Source: Acinetobacter guillouiae CIP 63.46
GTDB taxonomy: Bacteria; Pseudomonadota; Gammaproteobacteria; Pseudomonadales; Moraxellaceae
NCBI RefSeq assembly: GCF_000368145.1
Contig: NZ_KB849283.1
Coordinates: 2,072,324 to 2,136,323, forward strand
DNA length: 64,000 bases
Direction of reading: 5' to 3'
The notes beneath the pieces were generated by a model that was not told the DNA's origin, searched no databases, and saw nothing but the letters and a program-made list of their open reading frames with translations. A program made the position numbers and the translations under genes. Below, one piece after another: positions 10,663-20,032 of the stretch (within the stretch, counting starts at the first letter, position 1; each line of letters starts with the position of its first letter).

Positions 10663-11640
10663 TTAAGCAACGTAATTTGCAGACCACTGCTCAAGGATAT
10701 GTTTGTATGGCTTGATGAACTGCTCTTCAGTAAATTTGCCTTGCTTAATCGCCAACTGACCACGCTCTTCTCGGTCATACACAATACGAGTAAGTGAATA
10801 ATCCTGATGTTTTAAACTTGGTTGGTAAGATTTACCTGCCACAGAATTCGCGTTGTAAATCTCAGGTCGGTAAATCTTTTGGAAAGTTTCCATGGTGCTG
10901 ATAGTCCCGATCAACTCAAGGTTAGTGTAATCACTCAGCAAATCACCACGGAAGTAAAATGCCAAAGGCGCAACACTATTAGGCGGCATAAAATAGCGAA
11001 CCTGCAAACCCATTTTTCCAAAGTATTCATCTGTTAACGAATATTCATCTTGCAGATATTCAACACCCAATACTGGATGCACATTTGCAGTACGGTGATA
11101 CACCTTGCTACTTGAAACACTAAGACAAATCACAGGTGACTTTTTAAAGTTTTCTTTATACGCATTTGAATTTACAAATGCGTTGAAAATTTTCCCATGA
11201 AGCTCACCATAGTTTTCTGGCAGGCTAAATTGATCTTTATTTTTATTATGTTCTAACAGCAATACACTAAAATCATAATCACGCACATAAGAAGAAAAAT
11301 TGTTGCCCACAATACCTTCGATACGTTGATTATTTTTGTGATCAACAATATTGGTTTTCAATATTTCAATCGTAGGGAAAGTCTCACCGTTGCCTTCGAT
11401 ATCAATATCAACTGAAATGATTTCTAGCTCAACAGAATAACGATCTGCTTCAGGATTATCCCAATGCGCTAAGGCATTAAAACGATTGTCAATCATCGTT
11501 AGGGTATTGCGCAAATTGTCATGGCGGCTCTCACCTCTTGCTAAATTGGCAAAGTTGGTTGTGATACGCGTATTATTAGAGGGATGATAGTTTTCGTCGA
11601 AACTAATGCTCTTAATCGTAAATGTAAAATCTTTACTCAT
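10663..11640 (-). CDS. mesX: DUF1852 protein, partner of the core methionine synthase
   Basis: A DUF1852 family protein of about 325 residues. I start at MSKDFTFTIKSISFDENYHP (ATG at 11640), the conserved family N-terminus. An upstream in-frame extension of 21 codons lacks conservation hallmarks. ITTNFANLARGESRHDNLRN is a recognisable family segment. Family members occur almost always next to a MetE-core gene and are required for its activity in aerobes (MesX). The biochemical role, probably generating or delivering the methyl donor in an oxygen-dependent way, is not fixed. It ends 28 bases before mesD on the same strand, which implies one operon. No signal peptide or membrane span is evident, so it is cytoplasmic. 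Confidence 0.88.
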   Translation of the reverse strand: MSKDFTFTIKSISFDENYHPSNNTRITTNFANLARGESRHDNLRNTLTMIDNRFNALAHWDNPEADRYSVELEIISVDIDIEGNGETFPTIEILKTNIVDHKNNQRIEGIVGNNFSSYVRDYDFSVLLLEHNKNKDQFSLPENYGELHGKIFNAFVNSNAYKENFKKSPVICLSVSSSKVYHRTANVHPVLGVEYLQDEYSLTDEYFGKMGLQVRYFMPPNSVAPLAFYFRGDLLSDYTNLELIGTISTMETFQKIYRPEIYNANSVAGKSYQPSLKHQDYSLTRIVYDREERGQLAIKQGKFTEEQFIKPYKHILEQWSANYVA

Positions 11641-11703
11641 GATGATCTGATACCCTAATTTCTGAAATAAACCTGAATTTTTTTCATGCTCTTTCTGAAC
11701 CAT

Positions 11704-12717
11704 CCAATTTATCTTTGGATCTATCCAGTCAATAGTATTTCCCGTATTTTCTGACTTGTACTTGGTCGCTCAATTCAGAATCAACGATAATCTTATCTAT
11801 CGTGAAGCGCTTGGTGTAATTTATACCGCAATCCGTACATGAATAAAAATGATATAATTTCACAAAAAAGTGAACCAAATTCATGTTTAGGGGTGAGTAT
11901 CATGAATAAATGGATTGTGCGGCTACGATGTTTGATCAAAACTCAATAGATGAGTGACCAAAATTGCTGTTAAAAGCGTATATAAACAAACTGATGTGAT
12001 TGCTAATGTATTGCGCCGTATTGTGTTGGTTGCTATTTGGCTTTTTTCTTGGCTTAGTGAATTGAGAAGAAATGAAGATCAAAAATATTATTTTGATTGA
12101 TCATTTAACTTTTCTATTGTGAGGCTGTTGGGTAAAAGTCACCTATTCAAAGATTTTAATAACTTAAAATCCGTATATATTTGAAAACAAAATTATTTAC
12201 ACATCCTTCACTAATTTTTTTCATATTTATAGCCTTAAACGATTTCGCTGAGATGTTTATACACCATCCAGTTATATCCAAAATCAACTAAATAACATCG
12301 TAATATTTTGGGCAAAACTATAATTTTAAGCATGCAATAATAGAGTCAGTATCATTTTGCAAAGAATGGATTGAAGGTAAAAAAATCTAACAATTCAAAC
12401 CCACCCAGGATATAAAGTTGATCCACTTCACATTATGCGATTAAAATATGGATAATTTTTTTCTTGAAAATATATAAAAATTTACAATAAAAATGAGTAG
12501 CTTAGTCGTTTTCAATCATCACAAAACGAAATATTCCCTATTTATTTTCAGGTTTTTTTATGGTTTTTATAATTAAACAATGTATTCCTCTTAACTTTTC
12601 CATTAAAATAAGCCAAATATCTTTTTGTAATTCGTCACCACCCTCTCCTATTGTACCTATTGAGTGGTAACACGAATAAAACATGCCTTTGAAAATTCGC
12701 GTGGCTAATAAACTGTA
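11704..12717. other. 1-kb AT-rich intergenic region with no firm gene
   Basis: This region lies between the divergent mesX and scpA. It probably contains both promoters but I cannot place them with confidence. A short ORF at 11954-12100 is listed separately. The stretch 12100-12700 is A/T-rich and has stops in all frames. An 11-codon ORF, MPLKIRVANKL, ends in TAATG overlapping the scpA start codon and might couple translation, or may be chance. Confidence 0.5.
11954..12100 (+). CDS. Doubtful 48-codon ORF with one hydrophobic segment
   Basis: Starting at GTG it reads VTKIAVKSVYKQTDVIANVL, then a hydrophobic stretch (VLVAIWLFSWLS) and a charged tail. No convincing ribosome site is present. It may be a small membrane protein or a gene fragment, and it is listed because nothing else explains this interval. 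Confidence 0.2.
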   Translation: MTKIAVKSVYKQTDVIANVLRRIVLVAIWLFSWLSELRRNEDQKYYFD

Positions 12718-13509
12718 ATGACTCAAGCAACTCAGCATCCTATGGAATCCATTTCCAACATCCGTGTATTGGATGAATGGCAAGAAGAAATTCCAGAGGA
12801 TTTATATATTCCTCCTGCTGCATTCGAAATTCTGCTTGAACATTTCGAAGGACCACTCGACTTTTTAATTTATCTGATTCAAAAAAATGGTTTCGATCTT
12901 TTACAGTTAGATATTGCCCCGATTGCAACACAATACTTGTCTTATATGGACGGTATGAAATCGTTAAATATCGAGTTAACCGCTGACTATATGGTAATGG
13001 CAGCATTATTGGCAGATTTAAAATCTCGCTTGTTATTGCCAAAACCAAAAACCATTCATATTGAAAAAGATCCAAAACAGGAATTAATCGATCGCTTAGA
13101 GACCTATTTACGGATTAAAAAAGCAGCTGAACGTTTAGGCCAGATGCCTGTTTTAGACCGAGATACTTTTACGACCCATGTTGCGATTGGTCATATTCCA
13201 AAAGTGTATGAAGGTTATGACGTTGAGATGTTAAAAGATGCCTTGTATTGCATTTTTAACCGCCCTGAACCCATAACCCATAAGATTGAACAAGAACCTG
13301 TATTACTTGAAGAACGCATTGCTTATATCGAATATATGATTGAATCTGGAGAAGTTCTCAGTTTCCAAGAATTACTCAAGCCAAACCAAGGTCGAATGGG
13401 CATGGTGGTTACATTTATGGCAATCTTGGAGCTGACCCGTCAGCAAAAAGTCCAAATTATTTCTTCTGGTGTTGAGGCCCCGCTTGCAATTCAAGGAGCA
13501 ACGGCATGA
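12718..13509 (+). CDS. scpA: Segregation and condensation protein A
   Basis: Kleisin subunit of the SMC-ScpAB condensin that organises and segregates the nucleoid. The first 35 residues are a variable leader. The canonical kleisin motif follows: FEGPLDFLIYLIQKNGFDLL, then IAPIATQYLSYM and MVMAALLADLKSRLLLP. The C-terminal winged-helix region (residues about 195-255) binds the SMC head. Its stop overlaps the scpB start by 4 bases, a conserved arrangement. The start codon at 12718 lies close behind an in-frame stop. An alternative ATG seven codons in (MESISNIRV) is possible because the ribosome site is weak. Gammaproteobacteria with scpAB usually rely on it alongside or instead of mukBEF. Confidence 0.95.
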   Translation: MTQATQHPMESISNIRVLDEWQEEIPEDLYIPPAAFEILLEHFEGPLDFLIYLIQKNGFDLLQLDIAPIATQYLSYMDGMKSLNIELTADYMVMAALLADLKSRLLLPKPKTIHIEKDPKQELIDRLETYLRIKKAAERLGQMPVLDRDTFTTHVAIGHIPKVYEGYDVEMLKDALYCIFNRPEPITHKIEQEPVLLEERIAYIEYMIESGEVLSFQELLKPNQGRMGMVVTFMAILELTRQQKVQIISSGVEAPLAIQGATA

Positions 13510-14096
13510 CCATTGATCAAAATAATGCCTTTAATGTTGATGAATTACATCACGAAGTTCTGATGCAACTTGAAGCGATTATCTTTGCAAGTGATGCCCC
13601 TGTATCGCTTGCTCGCTTAAAAGAAGCATTTCAAAATCAGTATTCTAAACAACAGTTGCAACAGTATTTACAGCAATTGTCTGTGTTACAACATGGTCGT
13701 TCAATCGAACTTGTCGAAACAGCTCAAGGTTATCGTTTTCAAGTACGGGCAAAATACCGTAACGTGATTGCGCAAGTTTGGCCAGATCGACCAACTCGAT
13801 TATCGCCGTCACTGTTAGAAACAGTTGCAGTGATCGCTTATCATCAGCCAGTAACCCGTGCTGATATTGAGCAAATACGAGGGGTTACAAATAATAGTCA
13901 AATACTCAGGACTTTGTTTGATTGGAACTGGATTAAAGAATCTGGTTACCGAGAACTCCCAGGTAGACCCGCGTTGTTAGTGACAACGCCACAATTTTTA
14001 AATGCTTTTGGTCTAGTGTCTTTAGATCAATTGCCTCCCCTACAGGATGCCAAGGAAGCTTTTATGATTTTGGATGCGCAAGCTGCCAAGTCTTAA
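13506..14096 (+). CDS. scpB: Segregation and condensation protein B
   Basis: A 196-residue dimeric tandem winged-helix protein that stabilises ScpA in the condensin complex. Family motifs are LEAIIFASDAPVSLARLKEA at the N-terminus, then SPSLLETVAVIAYHQPVTRA and IRGVTNNSQILRTL in the second winged helix, and GRPALLVTT near the end. It is translationally coupled to scpA through a 4-base overlap, with AAGGAG placed ahead of the ATG. rluB follows 41 bases downstream, giving the widespread scpA-scpB-rluB order. Confidence 0.95.
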   Translation: MTIDQNNAFNVDELHHEVLMQLEAIIFASDAPVSLARLKEAFQNQYSKQQLQQYLQQLSVLQHGRSIELVETAQGYRFQVRAKYRNVIAQVWPDRPTRLSPSLLETVAVIAYHQPVTRADIEQIRGVTNNSQILRTLFDWNWIKESGYRELPGRPALLVTTPQFLNAFGLVSLDQLPPLQDAKEAFMILDAQAAKS

Positions 14097-14137
14097 ATAG
14101 GTGCACTGTTGATGATTATTTCTAAGGTTATGCTGTC

Positions 14138-15346
14138 ATGAGTGAAAAATTGCAAAAGGTACTCGCACGAGTGGGTTTGGGCTCTCGCCGTTATATGGAA
14201 GAGGTCATTGCCGCCGGTCGTGTAAGTGTCAATGGGCAGGTTGCTCAAGTGGGCGAACGTATTGAACCAGGTGATGAGCTTCGCATCGATGGTCGTAAAG
14301 TTCAGTTCCAAATTGAAGACGAAATTCGTCGTCGTGTATTGATTTACTACAAACCTGAAGGTGAAATCTGTTCTCGTAATGATCCAGAATCTCGCCCGAC
14401 TGTGTTTGATCACTTACCTCCCATTTCCAATGACCGTTGGGTGATGGTGGGTCGTCTAGATATCAACTCAACAGGTTTATTACTTTTTACAAATGATGGT
14501 GAACTTGCCAATCGTTTAATGCATCCCTCAAATGAAATCGAACGTGAATATGCAGTTCGAGTCATGGGTGAAGTAACGCCTCAACTCAAAAACAACATGA
14601 CAAATGGCGTTGTTTTAGATGATGGTCCAGCAAAATTTGAATCTTTCTCTGAAATTGGTGGTGAAGGGATCAATCGCTGGTACCAAGTCGTTGTAAAAGA
14701 AGGTCGTAACCGTGAGGTTCGCCGTATTTTTGAATCACAAGGTCTAAAAGTAAGTCGCTTGCTCCGTACTCGTTACGGTACTGTGATTTTGCCTCGTGAA
14801 CTTCGTACAGGTCGTTGGATGGAACTTGATAAAACTGATATCGATAATTTAACCAAAGCTGTTGAACTTAAACCACGTCAAGGCACAGGTTTATTTGGTA
14901 TGGCAAAACGTCGTACTGAACGTATGCAAGACAAGCCTATGGCTGCGCGTCACGGTGGATTCCTGCGTCAACAACGTCGTGATAGCGAAGGTGAAGAAGC
15001 TCACAACCATCAAAATGATCGTCGTGATGCTCAGCCAAGTGCAAACCAATATGGTCAAAATCGCACTGAAAACCGTACTGACAATCGCAATGAACGCTCA
15101 GAAAACCGCTTTAATAAAGCACGTTCTGGTGGCAACAGCTACAACAATGAGCGTGCTGACAACCGTGGTAATAGTTTTAATAGCAACCGTTCTGAAAACC
15201 GTTATGGCAATCAACAAAACCGTAATCGTTCAGAAGGCCGTTATAATCCAAACGAGCGTCTAGATCGTTCAGATCGCCAAGAACGTAGTGAACAACCTGA
15301 AAAGAAAAAACCGTTTGTTGTGACAAAAGGTTTTAAAAAGTTCTAA
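14138..15346 (+). CDS. rluB: 23S rRNA pseudouridine synthase B with long Asn/Arg-rich tail
   Basis: It isomerises a uridine (2605 in E. coli numbering) of 23S rRNA. An S4 RNA-binding domain occupies about residues 1-60 (LQKVLARVGLGSRRYMEEVI). The RsuA-family catalytic domain follows, with the catalytic Asp in VMVGRLDINSTGLLLFTNDG, and REYAVRV, GRNREVRRIFES and RLLRTRYG motifs. From about residue 245 the protein becomes low-complexity, with repeats of the form ENRxxNR, NRSENR and basic patches, ending KKPFVVTKGFKKF. Such tails are common in this family and probably add nonspecific RNA affinity. The gene ends at a strong terminator. Confidence 0.95.
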   Translation: MSEKLQKVLARVGLGSRRYMEEVIAAGRVSVNGQVAQVGERIEPGDELRIDGRKVQFQIEDEIRRRVLIYYKPEGEICSRNDPESRPTVFDHLPPISNDRWVMVGRLDINSTGLLLFTNDGELANRLMHPSNEIEREYAVRVMGEVTPQLKNNMTNGVVLDDGPAKFESFSEIGGEGINRWYQVVVKEGRNREVRRIFESQGLKVSRLLRTRYGTVILPRELRTGRWMELDKTDIDNLTKAVELKPRQGTGLFGMAKRRTERMQDKPMAARHGGFLRQQRRDSEGEEAHNHQNDRRDAQPSANQYGQNRTENRTDNRNERSENRFNKARSGGNSYNNERADNRGNSFNSNRSENRYGNQQNRNRSEGRYNPNERLDRSDRQERSEQPEKKKPFVVTKGFKKF

Positions 15347-15367
15347 GTTCTGAATAGACTTAAAGAG

Positions 15368-15402
15368 CAAAAGCCACTATTTTTAAATAGTGGCTTTTTT
15401 TC
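15368..15402 (+). terminator. Intrinsic terminator after rluB
   Basis: AAAGCCACTATTT pairs with AAATAGTGGCTTT around a minimal loop and is followed by a run of T. It closes the scpA-scpB-rluB operon. Confidence 0.9.
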
Positions 15403-15448
15403 GTTTCAACTATGCGCTACATCATGCATTAAGGTTTAAATATATTCC

Positions 15449-15494
15449 TGTAGGCTATGCCTCAGCTTGTGCTGTAAACAAAACAGTGCAAAAT
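15449..15494. repeat. Degraded, truncated copy of the 42.7/57.1 kb intergenic repeat
   Basis: TGTAGGCTATGCCTCAGCTT and GTGCTGTAAACAAAACAGTG follow the same order as GCGTAGGCGATGC and CTTGCGCTGCAAACAAAGC of the two longer copies. The spacer between the two blocks is deleted and several substitutions disrupt the second hairpin. Confidence 0.5.
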
Positions 15495-15531
15495 CCTTTA
15501 AGCAATATGATCTTAATATGGTAATAACAAG

Positions 15532-15966
15532 ATGAATAAAAAATACCTGATCCTCATTCCCTTATTTCTTATCTGGTTTATTGCGTCTATATCGATAGCA
15601 TATCAAGGGCTGTTTTATTCAGAGTATCTGATCAATTTTCTTAGAAAGAAACCACAGGATTATGGTTATCCACTTTTTCAGGTTGTCATTTTATGCTCAA
15701 TTTATGGCCTATGGATGTGGAGCTATGCCTATTTACTTTGCTCAGAAACAGCCATTCGCAGACCATTTCTTAGCTATGCAGTCTGTTCAATCTTACCGAT
15801 TGTTATTCCAGTCTATGGCGTAATAATACTGATTTACTCACCACCTGATATAATCACTTTTATTCTAATCAGTTGTGCAACCAGCCTATTTCATTTTTTA
15901 TTATTGCCTATTCTTATGCCTATCTATCGCAAGTATATTTATCCTAAACAAAAAGCATCAGTTTAA
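15532..15966 (+). CDS. Hypothetical four-span inner-membrane protein
   Basis: A 144-residue protein with hydrophobic segments at about residues 5-25, 45-67, 82-104 and 108-130. A basic Arg/Lys-rich tail ends KYIYPKQKASV. The loop YLINFLRKKPQDYGYPLFQV separates the first two spans. No family is recognised. It stands alone on the plus strand between the rluB terminator and the convergent peptide transporter operon. Start chosen at ATG after AACAAG, with a weak ribosome site. Confidence 0.6.
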   Translation: MNKKYLILIPLFLIWFIASISIAYQGLFYSEYLINFLRKKPQDYGYPLFQVVILCSIYGLWMWSYAYLLCSETAIRRPFLSYAVCSILPIVIPVYGVIILIYSPPDIITFILISCATSLFHFLLLPILMPIYRKYIYPKQKASV

Positions 15967-16012
15967 TCGTTTTATATATCAATAAAATACTCCTTGCGCT
16001 ACTACAACAGTA

Positions 16013-16041
16013 GCTCTCCCTGTTAGAAAAAGAGGGAGAGC
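16013..16041. terminator. Perfect 9-bp hairpin between convergent genes
   Basis: GCTCTCCCT (16013-16021) and AGGGAGAGC (16033-16041) with an 11-base A-rich loop. It sits between the convergent membrane-protein gene and peptide transporter operon. No T-run follows on either strand, so termination is only a guess. Confidence 0.45.
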
Positions 16042-16074
16042 AACCTGAGACTAAATTAATTAACTTCAGTAATA

Positions 16075-16096
16075 CCCCCCTCCTTTTTCAAAGGTG
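16075..16096. repeat. C-run/CAAAGG intergenic element
   Basis: CCCCCCTCCTTTTTCAAAGG has the same left half as the hairpin elements near 2.70 and 62.32 kb, but the G-run arm is decayed (TGAGAAG). Confidence 0.4.
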
Positions 16097-16183
16097 AGAA
16101 GTATCAACTTCGCAAAGAGCAAGATTTGAAATCCTTCACTGACTGGCAGCAACTGAATCCAGCAGCTCTCACATAACAAAAAT

Positions 16184-17920
16184 CTAAATCACCTGTCTGG
16201 TTCCTTGTGGAATTGAACTCAATAAGCGTTTGGTATAGTCATGCTGTGGTGACTGGTACAACTCATCCGAATTGGCAATTTCAACGATATCACCATGGTT
16301 CATCACCATAATTTGATCCGAAATATATTTCACCACAGACAAATCATGTGAGATAAAAATATAACTTAAGCCAAATTCATCTTGCAGATCTTGAAGTAAG
16401 TTCAGGACTTGTGCTTGAACCGATACATCGAGTGCTGAGACGGATTCATCACAGATTAAAATTTCAGGTTTTAAAGTTAAACAGCGTGCGATTGCAATAC
16501 GTTGACGTTGTCCCCCAGAAAACTCATGCGGATAACGATCAAAGGCTTGCGCAGGTAAGCTCACTCTTTCCAGTAATTCCAAAGCCATTTTTTTACGTTC
16601 AGTATCATTTGCGCCAATTTTATGAACTTGCATTGGCTCCATCAAAATTTGCCCCACGGTAAAACGCGGATTAAGTGAGGCATAGGGATTCTGAAAAATA
16701 ATCTGAATCTTACGTTGATACTGGGCAAACTCTTTTTCAGACATTGCCAAAATATCTTTACCTTGAAATAACGCTTGACCGCCAGAAGCTTGTTGCAAAC
16801 GCATCAACAATAAACCAATGGTGGTTTTACCTGAACCAGATTCCCCGACGAGCCCTAAAGTCTTACCTTTCGCCAATTGGAAAGATGCCCCTTTGACTGC
16901 CTGAAACTCATCTTTGCCAAATAGCCCTTTACGACTAAAAAATGATTTTTTTAAATCACGTACCTCTAAAATAATTTCTTCACCGCCAACAAGGCCTCGC
17001 TTGCGCTCCGCAAAATCCACCTCAGGCAAACTCACCGCCTCAGTCACAGGTGCGTCTTGAGCTTGCATAAAATCACTAATAACGGGTAAGCGATATGGAC
17101 GATGCGAAAGTTGCGGACGGCATAATAATAATGCTTTGGTATAGGCATCTTGTGGCTGTTCTAAAACAGCTTTTGCTAAACCTTGTTCACGAATTTCACC
17201 ATGACGCATCACAATCACCTCATCAGCAATTTCACTCACCAATGCCAAGTCATGGGTAATAAACAACATCGACATTTGACGGCGCTTACGTAAAGCCTCC
17301 AACAAATCCAATATTTGTTTTTGGATGGTGACATCTAATGCGGTGGTCGGTTCATCAGCAATCAGTAATTTGGGTTCACAGGCGATTGCCATAGCAATCA
17401 TGACCCGTTGTTGTTGACCGCCAGACAGTTGACTGGGGTAAGCATCAATCTTGCTTTCAGGGGATGGAATCCCAACTTCAGTGAGTAATTCCAAAGTGCG
17501 TTGTCGTGCTTGTTTACGCCCCATATTTAAATGGATACGCATAATTTCAGCGATTTGATCACCCACTGTAAACACAGGATTAAGTGAAGACATCGGTTCC
17601 TGAAAAATCATGGCAATGTCTTTACCACACATTGCACGCATTTGTTTACTGCTTAAACTGAGTAAATCTTTGCCTTCAAAAATAATTTTACTGTTTTCAG
17701 CAATACGAGATTGGCCTTTGGGTAATAAACCCATGGTTGCCAATGAAGTTACGGATTTGCCACTGCCAGATTCCCCAACCAAGGCCACAGTAGTATTGGC
17801 AGGAATCTGAAACGAAATACCTTTTACGGTTTCAATAAATTGCTTATTTTCACCCTTAAAACTCACACTCAGATTTTCAACACTGAGTAGCACAGGAGGT
17901 GTCGCTTGTTGTTCTGACAT
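16184..17920 (-). CDS. Fused double ATPase of a peptide ABC importer
   Basis: A 578-residue protein with two complete ABC ATPase domains in one chain, the YejF/GsiA arrangement. Domain 1 has Walker A GESGSGKS (about residue 50), signature LSGGQQQR and Walker B LLIADEP. Domain 2 has Walker A GESGSGKT, signature FSGGQRQR and ILICDES. Each is followed by an oligopeptide-transporter C-terminal region. It energises import of di- to oligopeptides in the inner membrane. RBS AAGGAG precedes the ATG by 7 bases. It is the last gene of the six-gene operon and starts 11 bases after the upstream permease stop. Peptide specificity is inferred from the neighbouring peptidase and peptide-binding proteins. 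Confidence 0.93.
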   Translation of the reverse strand: MSEQQATPPVLLSVENLSVSFKGENKQFIETVKGISFQIPANTTVALVGESGSGKSVTSLATMGLLPKGQSRIAENSKIIFEGKDLLSLSSKQMRAMCGKDIAMIFQEPMSSLNPVFTVGDQIAEIMRIHLNMGRKQARQRTLELLTEVGIPSPESKIDAYPSQLSGGQQQRVMIAMAIACEPKLLIADEPTTALDVTIQKQILDLLEALRKRRQMSMLFITHDLALVSEIADEVIVMRHGEIREQGLAKAVLEQPQDAYTKALLLCRPQLSHRPYRLPVISDFMQAQDAPVTEAVSLPEVDFAERKRGLVGGEEIILEVRDLKKSFFSRKGLFGKDEFQAVKGASFQLAKGKTLGLVGESGSGKTTIGLLLMRLQQASGGQALFQGKDILAMSEKEFAQYQRKIQIIFQNPYASLNPRFTVGQILMEPMQVHKIGANDTERKKMALELLERVSLPAQAFDRYPHEFSGGQRQRIAIARCLTLKPEILICDESVSALDVSVQAQVLNLLQDLQDEFGLSYIFISHDLSVVKYISDQIMVMNHGDIVEIANSDELYQSPQHDYTKRLLSSIPQGTRQVI

Positions 17921-17931
17921 CTTTAGGCTCC

Positions 17932-19074
17932 TTATTTTAGTTTAGGGTCTAATGCATCACGCAATGCATCTGTAAACATTGAAAATGCGGTCACAAGCAC
18001 GGCCATCGCTACTGAAGCTGCCACCAATTGCCACCATTTACCTAAAATCAGCTCACTTTGCGCCTCATTCAACATGCTGCCCCATGACACCACCCCCACA
18101 GGTACACCAAAGCCCAAGAAGCTTAAAATCACTTCAGACTTAATAAATGCAACCACCAAAATAGACATCTGAACCAACGCAATATGACTTACATTGGGGA
18201 AAATATGCACGAACATCCGTCGGGTATTACTGACACCAATTGCTTTGGCTGCCAGTACATACTCGCGTGAATTATGTTTCATATATTCAGCACGAATTAA
18301 ACGGAATACTCCAGTCCACCCCGTTAATCCCAAAATTAAAACAATGGAAAGAATGCCCTTTTGTTGCAGTACAGCAGCAATCGCCAACACCAACAATAGA
18401 TAAGGTATCGAGGTAAAAATGTTATAAAACCAGTTTAGAATATCATCGACCCAACCACCGAAATAACCAGCAATTGCCCCTAAGAATGTGCCGATTACCA
18501 CGGCCAGCAATGCCGAGATCAAGCCCACAATAATTGAGGTTTCTGCGCCTTTAATGGTTTTTAGTACAACATCCTGTCCCCATTTATCTGCACCGAAAGG
18601 CAAGGTTTGTTTGAGTTCACTTTGCTGATCAAGTAAATGCCCACCCAATTGCTGATCAATGGCTTTCATATCTTCTGCAAGCGGATCTTGAATACCGTAG
18701 TAGTCAATCGCGCCACCTGAAGCTTGTTCTGTTGCAATTTCAGTATTTAACTCTTTGATCACATCTTTTAAAGGATCAACAGGATTTTCAGGTAAGGCCT
18801 CTACAGTTGCGGCTTTTTTTGCAGAATCTTGCGTGTTTTGATCTGCCCCGATAAATGTAGGTGGCGCATAACTCACGGCTACTTCTTTATTCCAATTTGA
18901 TGCAACCACACCCGTCATGGAGAGTACCAATATGATGAAATAACACAGCAACACCAATAACGATAGCATAGCAATACGATCTGCTTTTAAACGTCGCATC
19001 GCCAATCGCCATAAACCAGGAGAAGTCTGTTGTTCTTGGGCGTCTACTTTTTTCGATAAAATTCCGAGCATCAT
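17932..19074 (-). CDS. Peptide ABC transporter permease (DppC/YejE type)
   Basis: A 380-residue inner-membrane permease. After a cytoplasmic N-terminal stretch and a first span (SLLVLLCYFIILVLSMTGVV), a periplasmic insert of about 110 residues precedes the core. Such long loops occur in YejE-like subunits. The core has five further spans and the EAA-type coupling loop (EYVLAAKAIGVSNTRRMFVH). VPVGVVSWGSMLNEAQ is the typical DppC C-terminal segment. It pairs with the DppB-type subunit that ends 5 bases upstream. The exact start (two adjacent Met codons) is uncertain. Confidence 0.92.
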   Translation of the reverse strand: MMLGILSKKVDAQEQQTSPGLWRLAMRRLKADRIAMLSLLVLLCYFIILVLSMTGVVASNWNKEVAVSYAPPTFIGADQNTQDSAKKAATVEALPENPVDPLKDVIKELNTEIATEQASGGAIDYYGIQDPLAEDMKAIDQQLGGHLLDQQSELKQTLPFGADKWGQDVVLKTIKGAETSIIVGLISALLAVVIGTFLGAIAGYFGGWVDDILNWFYNIFTSIPYLLLVLAIAAVLQQKGILSIVLILGLTGWTGVFRLIRAEYMKHNSREYVLAAKAIGVSNTRRMFVHIFPNVSHIALVQMSILVVAFIKSEVILSFLGFGVPVGVVSWGSMLNEAQSELILGKWWQLVAASVAMAVLVTAFSMFTDALRDALDPKLK

Positions 19075-19079
19075 CCCAC

Positions 19080-20018
19080 CTACTTCAACTGTACGCGTGG
19101 ATCAACCACTTTATAAATCAAATCAGCGATCAGGTTAAAAATCATGGTCGCAGCGGCAACATAGACCGTGATTGCCTTAATCACTGGAAAGTCGCTTCGT
19201 TCTACTGCAATAATGACTTCTCGCCCAATCCCCGGAATACCAAAAAATCGCTCAATTAAAAATGCCCCAATCAATAACGCTGGCAGGCTCGACATCACAT
19301 CGGTAATAATCGGAATAGATGCATTACGCAGTACATGTACGCCTAAGATACGTCCCTCACCCACTCCTTTTGCTCGTGCAGTACGGACATAGTCCTGATT
19401 GACTTCATCCAAGACAAAGCTACGGTATAGACGTAAAGTCGGTGCAATACTCACCACCAACATGATTAAGATTGGCAATAGTGCGTATTGCAATAGATTT
19501 TCACTGAGACTATCGCTCCAACCTTGTACAGGGAACCATCCCAGCTTATAGGCAAGACCGTACTGAAATACGATGATATAGACCAAAATACTGATCGACA
19601 TCCCAATGGTACATAACAACATCACCATACGATCCGTCAATGAACCACGTACCGAAGCAACAGCCAAAGCCAGAATGATTGAAATCACGGTTTGTAAAAT
19701 TGTCAGTGGAATGATGATGGTCAGCGATGGACCTAAACGGGTCAGGATAATGTTTGAAACTGATTCCCCAGTACTCCAGCTATTGCCATAATCAAAAGTC
19801 AGGATTTGCTTAATAAAAATCCACAATTGAACGTAATATGGTTGATCTACCCCAAGTTGCTGACGAATATTTTCAATCTGTTCAGGGTTTGCCATTTTTC
19901 CAGCAAGGATATAAGCAGGATCTCCGCCCACCCAGTTAAATAGAAAGAAAATCAGCAACACGACTCCCAACATGGTGGGAATCATTTGCCATATACGGCG
20001 CGTGATATATGCCAGCAT
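19080..20018 (-). CDS. Peptide ABC transporter permease (DppB/YejB type)
   Basis: A 312-residue inner-membrane permease with six spans. It begins with the family signature MLAYITRRIWQMIPTMLGVV and GGDPAYILAG. The EAA coupling loop is YVRTARAKGVGEGRILGVHV, and IERFFGIPGIGREVI is the conserved C-terminal segment. It forms the translocation channel with the DppC-type subunit. RBS AAGGA lies ahead of the ATG. It follows the secreted peptidase gene by 14 bases and belongs to the same transcript. Confidence 0.93.
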   Translation of the reverse strand: MLAYITRRIWQMIPTMLGVVLLIFFLFNWVGGDPAYILAGKMANPEQIENIRQQLGVDQPYYVQLWIFIKQILTFDYGNSWSTGESVSNIILTRLGPSLTIIIPLTILQTVISIILALAVASVRGSLTDRMVMLLCTIGMSISILVYIIVFQYGLAYKLGWFPVQGWSDSLSENLLQYALLPILIMLVVSIAPTLRLYRSFVLDEVNQDYVRTARAKGVGEGRILGVHVLRNASIPIITDVMSSLPALLIGAFLIERFFGIPGIGREVIIAVERSDFPVIKAITVYVAAATMIFNLIADLIYKVVDPRVQLK

Positions 20019-20032
20019 AGTTCTAATTCCTT

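Noticed and set aside
12538-12783. 81-codon minus-strand ORF crossing the scpA start
   Set aside because: It overlaps the conserved scpA gene and reads as low-complexity, Cys/Ile-rich sequence typical of antisense translation.
14862-15263. Plus-strand 133-codon ORF within rluB
   Set aside because: It is the +1-frame reading of the low-complexity rluB tail; there is no independent ribosome site, and rluB is intact.
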